Assembly: GCF_009908295.1 (NCBI RefSeq)
Contig: NZ_JAAALO010000005.1
Span: forward strand, 62,001 to 126,000
Source of the DNA: Micromonospora rubida
GTDB taxonomy: Bacteria; Actinomycetota; Actinomycetes; Mycobacteriales; Micromonosporaceae
Direction: 5' to 3'
Length of the DNA: 64,000 nt
Part shown: positions 1 to 7,260 of the stretch, in pieces
How positions within the stretch are numbered: the first letter of the stretch is position 1
Layout of the letters: the number at the start of each line of letters is the position of its first letter
The notes under the pieces: model-generated
Told to the model about the DNA's origin: nothing
Seen by the model: the letters and a program-made list of their open reading frames with translations, nothing else
Database searches by the model: none
Position numbers and translations under genes: made by a program

Positions 1-959
1 CGGCCGCGCATCTCGTCGATCAGCTCCACCGAGCCGTCCCGGACGATGTAGTCGACGTCGCGGTGCAGCAGGGCGTGGGCGTGCAGCGCCACGTTGACCG
101 CGGAGAGCTGCCCGACGTGGTCGGAGTCGTACAGGTCGATGCCGCCCAGCTTGGCCTCGACGGCAGCCAGGCCGACGGAGGTGAAGGCGACGCTGCGGCC
201 GTCCTCGGCCACCGTGTAGTGCCTGCCCTTGCGCAGGCCCCGGATCAGCGCCGCGGCGGCGTGCACCGGGTCCTGTTCGCCGCCGACCGAGCCCGCGAGG
301 ACCATCGGCACCCGGGCCTCGTCGATCAGGATCGAGTCGGCCTCGTCGACGATGGCCGTGGCCAGCGGCGGCTGGACCCGGTCGTCGAGGTCGGTGACGA
401 GCTGGTCACGCAGGTAGTCGAAGCCGGCCTCGCTGACCGAGACGTAGGTGACGTCGCAGGCGTACGCGTCGCGCCGCTCCTGCGGGGTGGACGCCTCGTT
501 GACCCAGCCGACGGTCAGCCCGAGCAGGGCGTAGACCGGCTCCATCCACCGGGCGTCGCGACGGGCCAGGTAGTCGTTGACGGTGAGCACGTGCACCGGG
601 CCGTTGCCGAGCCGGACGTGCCCGTACGCGGCGATCGTGGCGGTGAGGGTCTTGCCCTCACCGGTGGCCATTTCGGCGACCTTGCCGGAGAGCAGGGCCA
701 TCGCGCCGAGCAGCTGCACGTCGTACGGCCGCTGGTCGAGCCCTCGCCGGGAGGCCTCCCGGCCGACGGCGCAGATCTCCTCGTACCCAGTGGCGGCACC
801 GGCGGCCTCGGTGAGCTCGGCGTCGGTCAGCGCCGACAGCTCCTCCTCGCGGGCCTCGATGGCCGGCAGCAACTTCTCCAGCGGGCCCAGATCGACCGTG
901 GTGCCTGGCCGCTGGAGGAACCGCCGGAACCTGCTCTTGAACCGTTGCGACACACCCAT
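1..959 (-). CDS. secA2: SecA2-type accessory preprotein translocase ATPase (N-terminal 319 residues; cut by window edge)
   Basis: ATPase motor that pushes a subset of proteins through the SecYEG channel at the cytoplasmic membrane. Only the N-terminal part is in the window. It reads MGVSQRFKSRFRRFLQRPG, then a Walker A region (MATGEGKTL, about residue 97) and a DEAD-type box (VDEADSILIDEAR), both diagnostic of SecA. The short basic N-terminus and the variant ATP motif (MATGEGKTL rather than MRTGEGKTL) fit the actinobacterial SecA2 paralogue better than housekeeping SecA1. The ATG at 959 starts the conserved region; no strong Shine-Dalgarno is visible. The family is certain, the SecA2 assignment likely. 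Confidence 0.85.
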   Translation of the reverse strand, partial: MGVSQRFKSRFRRFLQRPGTTVDLGPLEKLLPAIEAREEELSALTDAELTEAAGAATGYEEICAVGREASRRGLDQRPYDVQLLGAMALLSGKVAEMATGEGKTLTATIAAYGHVRLGNGPVHVLTVNDYLARRDARWMEPVYALLGLTVGWVNEASTPQERRDAYACDVTYVSVSEAGFDYLRDQLVTDLDDRVQPPLATAIVDEADSILIDEARVPMVLAGSVGGEQDPVHAAAALIRGLRKGRHYTVAEDGRSVAFTSVGLAAVEAKLGGIDLYDSDHVGQLSAVNVALHAHALLHRDVDYIVRDGSVELIDEMRG

Positions 960-1045
960 GAGCCGCAACGGTACGCGACCCCGGCCGGCTTTCGTGGCCC
1001 GGTCGGGCCGCAGCGGGGTGAGGCGCCCGCCACGGCCCGCCACGA

Positions 1046-2134
1046 TCAGCCGGCCAGCACCACCTGGAGCTCCTGGCGGCGGCGCTCGGCCAGGTCGGTG
1101 AGCAGCGCCGGGGCCTGTTCGAACGGCACCACCGCCGACACCAGGTGCTTGCGGATCGCGTCGCCGTACGCCCGCAGCAGCTCGATCGTCTCGGCCGAGA
1201 GCCGCTCCCGGTCCCAGGTCGGGGCGAGCCCGCGCGGCACCCGCCCGATCTGGGCGCAGCGCAGCGACAGCCCGTTGTGGTGGAACTCCTCGCCGAACCG
1301 GACGGCGTCGGCGCCGGCCTGGTAGAAGGCCAGGTCGATCACGGTTCCCTGGGGGCGCAGCAGGCGCAGCGCGAGCTGCAACGCCCACGCCTGGCCCCGG
1401 CACTGGAAGACCACGTCGGCGCCCCGGTCGCCGGCGGCGTGGTTCCACCGGGTCTTGAGCACCACCGCCGGGTCGTCGGCGTCCGGGTCGAGGGTCTCCA
1501 GGCCGAGCGCCTCGGCGACCGCCCGGCGCTGCGGGGTCGGGTCGAGCACGACCACCGACGCCGCGCCGTGCCGCCTGGCGAACAGGGCGGTGAGCAGGGC
1601 CACCACCCCGCTGCCGACCACCGCGACCCGGCGCCCGCGCACCCCGTCGCCGAGCGACCGGACGTCGGTGCCGCACAGGTCGGCGGCGGCGTGCAGCACC
1701 CCGTTGGCGCAGATCGGGCCCATGTGCGCGACGTACACGCCGAGCAGCGGGTCGAGGTCGTCGGGCAGCGGGACGAACCGCTCGGCGACCGGGTCGGCGA
1801 CGTAGCCGGTGCGGTGGCCGTAGGTCATCGCACCGACGGCGCCCACGGCGACCGCCGGGGTACGGCTCTCCACCACCCGCCCCACCTGCATGTAGCCCAG
1901 CCGGTCGACCGGGTACGGGGTGCTGGCCTCCCCGGGCTGGAACAGCCCGAGGCCGGCGTCCCAGGCGACGTTGAGGTACGGGTTGGTGCCCTTGACGAAG
2001 CTCAGCTCGGTGCCGGCGGACACCCCGCTGTACAGCGTCTCCACCCGGAACGTGCCGTCCCGCAGCTCGCCGGCGTCCTGCTCGACCAGCTCGACCTTCC
2101 CGGGGCCGTTGACCACCACCACCCGGTCACGCAT
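1046..2134 (-). CDS. Zinc-type medium-chain alcohol dehydrogenase-like oxidoreductase
   Basis: A 362-residue protein of the MDR (zinc alcohol/sorbitol dehydrogenase) superfamily. It has an N-terminal GroES-like part (VSAGTELSFVKG) and a Rossmann nucleotide-binding region (VAVVGSGVVALLTALFARR, about residues 168-188). The usual GHE zinc ligand motif is not evident: the matching stretch is a YGHRTGYV region, so zinc use is uncertain. Its ATG overlaps the end of the upstream Gfo/Idh gene by 8 bases, so the two are translationally coupled and probably act on the same sugar-derived or cyclitol-like substrate. Such MDR plus Gfo/Idh pairs are common in actinomycete sugar modification loci. The substrate is unknown. 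Confidence 0.8.
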   Translation of the reverse strand: MRDRVVVVNGPGKVELVEQDAGELRDGTFRVETLYSGVSAGTELSFVKGTNPYLNVAWDAGLGLFQPGEASTPYPVDRLGYMQVGRVVESRTPAVAVGAVGAMTYGHRTGYVADPVAERFVPLPDDLDPLLGVYVAHMGPICANGVLHAAADLCGTDVRSLGDGVRGRRVAVVGSGVVALLTALFARRHGAASVVVLDPTPQRRAVAEALGLETLDPDADDPAVVLKTRWNHAAGDRGADVVFQCRGQAWALQLALRLLRPQGTVIDLAFYQAGADAVRFGEEFHHNGLSLRCAQIGRVPRGLAPTWDRERLSAETIELLRAYGDAIRKHLVSAVVPFEQAPALLTDLAERRRQELQVVLAG

Positions 2135-3155
2135 CGACGCCCACCCCCGCCGGGGCCGCCACGCTGGCGGCCCGGAGCGTCGCGGCCGGGCCGGTGGGCA
2201 GCGCCACCGGCCGGCCGGTGGCCGCCGACTCGGCGACCGCGAGGGCCAGTCGCTGGGTGCCGAGCGCCTCGGCGTACGGGACCCGGACGTCGTCGCCGAC
2301 GCCGCGCACCGCGTCGACGAAGGCCCGGTCGACGGCGGTCCGCGCGCCGTCGGGGTCGGCGGGCAGGTGCCGCTCGCCGTCGGCGTCGCGGATCGTCAGG
2401 CCGTCCTCGGCCAGCGACAGGGCCAGCCCGTCGGCGAGGATCTCCAGCCCGGCCCGGTGCTTCCAGCCGAGCACGCAGGCGGCGGCGAGGGTGCCCACCG
2501 CCCCGTCGGCGAAGCGCAGGGCGGCCGTGGTCACCGAGTCGATGTCGGCCCCGTCGACCGGCGGCGGGGTGCCGTCGCCGTACGCGGTCACCTCGGTGAC
2601 CTCGCCGACCAGCGCGCGCATCAGGTCCAGCACGTGCGCGGCCTGCTCGACCACCGGGCCGCCGGAGCTGTCCCGCCGGGCCCACCAGTCCACCGGCGGC
2701 ACCTTGTCCAGCCAGGCGCCGCTGACCATCCGCACCGGCCGGCCGGCGAGCAGCTCGCGGGCCTCGTCGACCACGTGCAGGTACCGCCAGTGGTGGCCGA
2801 CCCCGGTGAGCAGCCCTCGCCGGGCCACCAGGTCGGCGATCCGCTCGGCGGTGTCCAGGTCCACCGAGACCGGCTTCTCCACGAACATCGGCACCCCGGC
2901 GGCGACGATCGCCTCCTCCACCGGGCCGTGCGCGAACGGCGGCACGCAGACGTACACCGCGTCCGGGCCGGCCGCGAGCAGCTCGTCCACGTCGACGAAC
3001 GTCGCGGCCCCGTGCGCGTCGGCCAGCTCGGCCGCCGCGCTCCGCGTCACGTCGGTCACGCCGAGGATCTCCACGTCCTCGAAGCCGCCCAACACCCGGG
3101 CGTGGCGCTGCGCCACCCCGCCGGCCCCGACAAGTCCCACCCGGCACACGCGCAT
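2127..3155 (-). CDS. Gfo/Idh/MocA family NAD(P)-dependent oxidoreductase
   Basis: A 342-residue sugar or inositol dehydrogenase-type enzyme. The N-terminal Rossmann motif is VGLVGAGGVAQRHAR (residues 6-20). The family's EKP motif is present (MFVEKPVSVD, Lys expected to be catalytic), followed by a C-terminal alpha/beta domain with the SSGGPVVEQAAHVLDL stretch carrying the conserved Asp/His region. The chosen ATG at 3155 has a GGGAGGG ribosome site just upstream; longer reading frames extend into gpgS on the other strand and are not real. It is the first gene of a two-gene minus-strand operon with the dehydrogenase, and divergent from gpgS. Confidence 0.88.
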   Translation of the reverse strand: MRVCRVGLVGAGGVAQRHARVLGGFEDVEILGVTDVTRSAAAELADAHGAATFVDVDELLAAGPDAVYVCVPPFAHGPVEEAIVAAGVPMFVEKPVSVDLDTAERIADLVARRGLLTGVGHHWRYLHVVDEARELLAGRPVRMVSGAWLDKVPPVDWWARRDSSGGPVVEQAAHVLDLMRALVGEVTEVTAYGDGTPPPVDGADIDSVTTAALRFADGAVGTLAAACVLGWKHRAGLEILADGLALSLAEDGLTIRDADGERHLPADPDGARTAVDRAFVDAVRGVGDDVRVPYAEALGTQRLALAVAESAATGRPVALPTGPAATLRAASVAAPAGVGVDA

Positions 3156-3305
3156 CGACAAACCCTCCCGCCACGGTTTCACGTATTCGCGCAAAGCACT
3201 CCCCCCGGGGCGGTGCAGCCAAACGTTCACCTGCCGGGAACGGCCCGGTGTGCGGCCCGTGATCAAGCTGTTAGGGATGATTCGGTTAGCGCATGGGCGG
3301 TTTTG

Positions 3306-3329
3306 GGAAAACACCACTCTGCGTTTTCC
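3306..3329. promoter_or_regulatory. Inverted repeat GGAAAAC-N10-GTTTTCC upstream of gpgS
   Basis: Perfect 7-base arms (3306-3312 and 3323-3329) lie 25 bases before the gpgS start, in the 199-base divergent intergenic region between the Gfo/Idh gene and gpgS. It is AT-richer than its surroundings. It could be an operator or a leader hairpin; no regulator is assigned. Confidence 0.4.
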
Positions 3330-3354
3330 GCAGCGATCTTTAGGAGGTGTGTCT

Positions 3355-4368
3355 GTGCGGGATACTGAATCGAGCGTCTCACCGGTGGTGGAGGCGTGGG
3401 CGACATACCGGACCACCTCGGCGACCGAATGGACGTCGCGGCGGCTGGTGCGAGCCAAGGGCGACAGCCGGGTCAGCGTGGTGCTGCCGGCACACAACGA
3501 GGAGGCGACGGTCGGCGCGATCGTGTCGACCATCCGGGAGCACCTGATGGACCGGGTGGCCCTGGTCGACGAGCTGATCGTGGTCGACTCCCGGTCGACC
3601 GACCGGACCGCGCAGGTGGCCCGGGCGGCCGGCGCGGAGGTGGTCGGCCAGGACGAGATGACCCGGGGCCTACCCCGGCTGACCGGCAAGGGCGACGCGC
3701 TCTGGGCGGGGCTGGCCGCCGCCGACGGGGACGTGGTCGCGTTCATCGACGCCGACCTGCGCGAGTTCCGCCCGCACTTCGTCACGGGCCTGCTCGGCCC
3801 GCTGCTGACCGACCCGTCGGTGGAGTTCGTCAAGGGCTTCTACCACCGGCCGCTGGTCGGCGCGACCAGCGTGGAGGCCGACGGCGGGGGCCGGGTCACC
3901 GAGCTGATGGCCCGCCCGCTGCTCAACCTGTTCTGGCCGGAGCTGGCCGGCTTCGTCCAGCCCCTCGCCGGTGAGTACGCCGGCCGGCGCGACGTGCTGG
4001 AGCGGGTGCCGTTCGTCTCCGGGTACGGGGTCGAGACGGCGATGCTGATCGACCTGCTGGACCTCGTCGGGTTGGACGCGCTGGCCCAGGTGGACCTGGG
4101 TGAGCGCAAGCACCGCCACCAGGACACGGCGGCGCTGGGCCGGATGTCGGCGCAGATCATGCTGACCGCGTGGTCTCGGTTGCAGCGACGCGGCTGGGCC
4201 AGCCCGGACACCGCGCCGGTGGCCCTGCTCACCCAGTTCCGCCGGGGCGGTTCCGAGGCGCTGCCCAACCTGGAACGGGAGATCGTGGTCAGCGACGTCT
4301 CGGTCGAGGAGCGGCCCCCGCTGGCGGAGCTGCGCCACCGGCTGCCGCGCCGCCGGGTGGCGGCGTGA
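3355..4368 (+). CDS. gpgS: Glucosyl-3-phosphoglycerate synthase (GT81)
   Basis: Transfers glucose from an NDP-glucose donor to 3-phosphoglycerate, the first step to glucosylglycerate and, in mycobacteria, to methylglucose lipopolysaccharides. The 337-residue protein has the GT-A fold landmarks: PAHNEE at 45-50, VVDSRSTDRT at about 76-85, GKGDALW at 111-117, the metal-binding DAD at 132-134, and FVSGYGVETAML, typical of GpgS. Length matches mycobacterial GpgS (about 325). GTG at 3355 is preferred because AGGAGG (3342-3347) lies 7 bases upstream; another in-frame GTG at 3349 is too close to it. A strong GC hairpin follows the stop. Confidence 0.93.
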   Translation: MRDTESSVSPVVEAWATYRTTSATEWTSRRLVRAKGDSRVSVVLPAHNEEATVGAIVSTIREHLMDRVALVDELIVVDSRSTDRTAQVARAAGAEVVGQDEMTRGLPRLTGKGDALWAGLAAADGDVVAFIDADLREFRPHFVTGLLGPLLTDPSVEFVKGFYHRPLVGATSVEADGGGRVTELMARPLLNLFWPELAGFVQPLAGEYAGRRDVLERVPFVSGYGVETAMLIDLLDLVGLDALAQVDLGERKHRHQDTAALGRMSAQIMLTAWSRLQRRGWASPDTAPVALLTQFRRGGSEALPNLEREIVVSDVSVEERPPLAELRHRLPRRRVAA

Positions 4369-4396
4369 TGGCGCGCCCTCGGACGCGTCTTGCCGG

Positions 4397-4421
4397 CCCC
4401 GGCCGGATCACCCGGCCGGGG
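4397..4421. terminator. Hairpin terminator after gpgS
   Basis: Perfect 10-base arms CCCCGGCCGG and CCGGCCGGGG around a 5-base loop, 28 bases past the gpgS stop. There is no T-run, as is common for high-GC actinobacterial terminators. Confidence 0.6.
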
Positions 4422-4450
4422 CGGCCGTGACGCTCGGGGCGCCCGGGGAG

Positions 4451-4484
4451 CTCGGGTGACCGTGACGCTCGGGTGACCGTGACG
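4451..4484. repeat. Tandem repeat, two copies of a 17-base unit
   Basis: CTCGGGTGACCGTGACG occurs at 4451-4467 and again immediately at 4468-4484, with a partial copy at about 4426-4437. It lies in the 213-base gap between gpgS and the next glycosyltransferase gene. Function unknown. Confidence 0.7.
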
Positions 4485-4581
4485 CTCATGGCGGCCAGGG
4501 CGTGACCATGCCCGCTACGGGGCACGTAGGTGGCACACAGCGGTCGGCCGACGGGGGCCCCGCCGAGGGAAGGAACTCAGC

Positions 4582-5739
4582 ATGAGCCTGACCGTCCTGA
4601 TGAACGCCGGGCCGTGGCTGTCCGTGCCGCCGCCCGGCTACGGCGGCATCGAGAACGTCATCGCCACCCTGGTGCCGGAGCTGCGCAGGCTCGGCGTGCG
4701 GGTGGTCCTCGCCTCCGTCGACAGCAGCACCCTGCCGGTGGACGAGAAGATCTCCGTCTTCCCCGACGGCCAGTTCGAGGCCCTCCAGCGGCCGTACAAC
4801 CAGGTCTGCGGCATCGCCCAGGCGCACCTGGGCGGGGTGGTGCGGGCGCTGCACACCCGCGACGACATCGACCTGGTCCACGACCACGTGGAGGCGGTCG
4901 GCCTGGCGACCCTCGCCGCGATGGGGCCGGACGCCCCGCCGGCGCTGCACACCCTGCACTGGGACCTGGCCAAGCACCCGGCCCTCTACGGCAACCTCGA
5001 CGGCGGCGACCGGGTCCGGGTCAACGGGGTGTCCGCCTCGCAGCTCGCCCGCGCCCCCCGGGCGCTGCGCGACCACTCGGTCGGGCACGTGCACCTGTCC
5101 ACCCCGCTCGCGATCGACGCGGACCGGCGCCCCCGGCCGGACAAGGGCGACTACCTGATCATCCTGGGCCGGATCAACCCCGGCAAGGGCCAGGACGTCG
5201 GCGCCCGGCTCGCCCAGCGCGTCGGCGTGCCGCTGGTGCTCGCCGGCCCGGTCGGGCCGTACCACCGGCCGGAGGACCTGGCCGCGGCCGGCGACGAGGC
5301 CCGGCAGAATCCGGACGTGCGGTTCTTCTACGACGAGGTGGCCCCGCACGTCGACGGCGACCTGGTCCGCTGGGTCGGCACCGTCGCCGGGCAGGAGCGC
5401 GACGACCTGCTGGCCGGCGCCCGCGCCTCGCTGTTCCCGCTGCGCTGGGAGGAGCCCGGCGGCACGGCGGTGGTCGAGTCGCTGGCCCTGGGCACCCCGG
5501 TGGTGGCGACCGCCCGTGGCTGCCTGCCGGAGCTGATCGAGCACGGCCGCACCGGCCTGCTCACCACCGACGAGGAGGAACTGGCCGACCTGGTCCTGGC
5601 CGTAGACGCGCTGGACGCCGACGAGTGCCGGCGGGAGGCCGCGACGCGGTTCACCCCGGCGGTGATGGCGCAGCGGTACGTCGGGCTGTACGAGCAGGTC
5701 CGCCGGGGCGCCACCGCGCGCCGCCTGCAACCCGCCTGA
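4582..5739 (+). CDS. Family 4 glycosyltransferase (GT-B fold)
   Basis: A 385-residue retaining glycosyltransferase, probably cytoplasmic and using an NDP-sugar. The N-terminal acceptor domain has the glycine-rich PPGYGGIENV motif (about residues 18-27). The C-terminal donor domain has LGRINPGKG, then RASLFPLRWEEPGGTAVVESLALGTPVVAT, which carries the conserved E-x7-E pattern of GT4. A GAAGGAAC ribosome site precedes the ATG. It lies downstream of gpgS but is separated by a terminator and a repeat, so it is probably its own unit. Acceptor unknown. Confidence 0.87.
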   Translation: MSLTVLMNAGPWLSVPPPGYGGIENVIATLVPELRRLGVRVVLASVDSSTLPVDEKISVFPDGQFEALQRPYNQVCGIAQAHLGGVVRALHTRDDIDLVHDHVEAVGLATLAAMGPDAPPALHTLHWDLAKHPALYGNLDGGDRVRVNGVSASQLARAPRALRDHSVGHVHLSTPLAIDADRRPRPDKGDYLIILGRINPGKGQDVGARLAQRVGVPLVLAGPVGPYHRPEDLAAAGDEARQNPDVRFFYDEVAPHVDGDLVRWVGTVAGQERDDLLAGARASLFPLRWEEPGGTAVVESLALGTPVVATARGCLPELIEHGRTGLLTTDEEELADLVLAVDALDADECRREAATRFTPAVMAQRYVGLYEQVRRGATARRLQPA

Positions 5740-5803
5740 CACCGGGGCCCTGCCGGGCGTACGCGGACGGCGGGGGCCTCGCGCGTCCCCGGCCCGGCGG
5801 CCG

Positions 5804-5828
5804 GTTTACGGGCGGCGACGGCGGGAAC
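5804..5828 (+). promoter_or_regulatory. Putative SigB/SigF-type promoter of the DUF4383 gene
   Basis: GTTT (5804-5807), 15-base spacer, GGGAAC (5823-5828), 39 bases before the start codon. It resembles the actinobacterial general-stress consensus GNNT-N14-16-GGGTAC/T with one departure. Confidence 0.5.
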
Positions 5829-5867
5829 GCGCGCCGCGAGCTTCCCGTGCCCGGTGAGGAGATCGCG

Positions 5868-6332
5868 GTGACCGGTCCGATGGCCCACTCGCGGGCTCGA
5901 CGCAACCCTGCCGACGGCCGCGCCCCCGTGCGCCGTGTCGCGGCCACCGTCGGCGTGGTGTTCCTGGTGATCGGGGTGCTCGGCTTCATCCCCGGAGTCA
6001 CCACGTACTACAGCGACCTGCGTTTCGCCGGGCACGACTCCGAGGCGAAACTGTTCGGGCTGTTCCAGGTGTCGGTCCTGCACAACATCGTGCACCTGCT
6101 GTTCGGGATCGCGGGCCTGGCGCTGGCGCGTACGGTCTCCGGGGCGCGCACGTTCCTCGTCGGCGGCGGGGCCATCTACCTCGTGCTGTGGCTGTACGGC
6201 CTGGTGGTCGACCACTCCAGCGGGGCGAACTTCATCCCCGTCAACGGTGCCGACAACTGGCTGCACCTGTTCCTCGGCGTCGGGATGATCGCACTCGGCG
6301 TGCTCACCACCCGCCGCCCGAGCCGCCACTGA
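5868..6332 (+). CDS. DUF4383 membrane protein
   Basis: A 154-residue integral membrane protein. Four hydrophobic segments are visible (around VVFLVIGVLGFIPGV, LHNIVHLLFGIAGLALA, FLVGGGAIYLVLWLYGLVV and LHLFLGVGMIALGVL). The spacing and the HNIVHLLFGIAG and NWLHLFLGVGM motifs match DUF4383, a family of unknown role common in actinobacteria. GTG at 5868 is chosen because GAGGAG ends 6 bases before it; the later ATG at 5880 has no such site. A stress-type promoter box lies upstream, which suggests stress induction. Confidence 0.85.
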   Translation: MTGPMAHSRARRNPADGRAPVRRVAATVGVVFLVIGVLGFIPGVTTYYSDLRFAGHDSEAKLFGLFQVSVLHNIVHLLFGIAGLALARTVSGARTFLVGGGAIYLVLWLYGLVVDHSSGANFIPVNGADNWLHLFLGVGMIALGVLTTRRPSRH

Positions 6333-6356
6333 CGGGGCCGGCCCAGGCCCTGCCTC

Positions 6357-6382
6357 GTTTCACCCCGTCCCGTGCCGGGTAT
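6357..6382 (+). promoter_or_regulatory. Putative SigB/SigF-type promoter of the STAS/HATPase gene
   Basis: GTTT (6357-6360), 16-base spacer, GGGTAT (6377-6382), 38 bases before the ATG. It matches the GNNT-N14-16-GGGTAC/T consensus exactly. Confidence 0.65.
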
Positions 6383-6420
6383 CTGCGGATCACCCCCTGA
6401 CACGGAAACGAGGACCGCGC

Positions 6421-7152
6421 ATGTCGAGCCGGATCACCTGCGAGGTCCGCGACGAGGCGCCGGTGACTGTCGTACGGCTCACCGGCGCGCTCGACCTGGC
6501 CACCATGCGCCCGGTGCACCACGTCCTGGACCGGTGCCTCGCCGACCAGCCCGACGCCCTGGTGGTCGACCTCGGCTCGGTCACCGTGCGCGACCGGTTG
6601 GCGCTGTCGGTGTTCGCCGCCGCCGCCCGGCGGGCCGCCGACTGGCCGGCCGTGCCGTTCGTGCTCTGTTCTGCGCCGCCCGACGCGGCGAGCTGGCTGG
6701 CTGAGTCGACCGTGGGCCGGGTGGTGCCGGTGCGGCGGGACTGCGCCGAGGCCACCCGGACGGCGGGGGCCGCCGCCGCGCCCCGGCTACGCGCCCGGCT
6801 GGAACCGGTCGCGGGGGCCTGCCGGCGGGCCCGGGAGCTGGTCACCGACGCCTGCGGGCGGTGGAACCTGCCGGAGCTGGTCGGCCCCGCCTCGGTGGTG
6901 CTCACCGAGCTGGTCGGCAACGTCGTGCGGCACGCCGGCACCCCGATGCAGGTGACGCTCACGCTGCGCCGGTCGCACCTGCAGGTCGCCGTGGCCGACG
7001 GCAGCGGTGCGGCGATCCGCCCGAGGGCGGGCACCGACCCGCGCGCCGAGGGCGGCCGGGGGCTGCTCCTGGTCCGGGAGCTGGCCCAGCGGTGGGGCAG
7101 CTCGCCGGTCCGGGACGGCAAGGTCGTCTGGGCGATGCTGCCCGCCACCTGA
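6421..7152 (+). CDS. STAS domain fused to an RsbW-like ATPase domain (anti-sigma/anti-anti-sigma type regulator)
   Basis: A 243-residue cytosolic regulator with two partner-switching domains. Residues about 1-100 form a STAS domain (VVRLTGALDLATM, LVVDLGSVTVRD). The usual phosphorylatable Ser of the D-S-T/S-G motif is replaced: the matching stretch is TVRDRLALSVF, so this half may not be phosphorylated. Residues about 125-243 form an HATPase_c_2 domain with the N box VVLTELVGNVVRHAG and the G box GGRGLLLVRELA, as in RsbW-like kinases. A GAGG site precedes the ATG. Its place 2 kb from a SigB-type sigma factor, and its own stress-type promoter, suggest a role in controlling that sigma factor. 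Confidence 0.82.
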   Translation: MSSRITCEVRDEAPVTVVRLTGALDLATMRPVHHVLDRCLADQPDALVVDLGSVTVRDRLALSVFAAAARRAADWPAVPFVLCSAPPDAASWLAESTVGRVVPVRRDCAEATRTAGAAAAPRLRARLEPVAGACRRARELVTDACGRWNLPELVGPASVVLTELVGNVVRHAGTPMQVTLTLRRSHLQVAVADGSGAAIRPRAGTDPRAEGGRGLLLVRELAQRWGSSPVRDGKVVWAMLPAT

Positions 7153-7193
7153 GCCTTCTCACCCCGAATTAACCGAAATTACCGCTCTCGCCT

Positions 7194-7219
7194 GGTTACA
7201 TGGTGGGAGGGCAGGGTAG
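7194..7219 (+). promoter_or_regulatory. Putative SigB/SigF-type promoter of ctaD
   Basis: GGTT (7194-7197), 16-base spacer, GGGTAG (7214-7219), 41 bases before the ctaD ATG. The -10 element differs from GGGTAC/T only in the last base. Confidence 0.5.
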
Positions 7220-7260
7220 GCACGCCCGTCCTTTCTGTCGTGACGACGGGGTGAGAAGCG

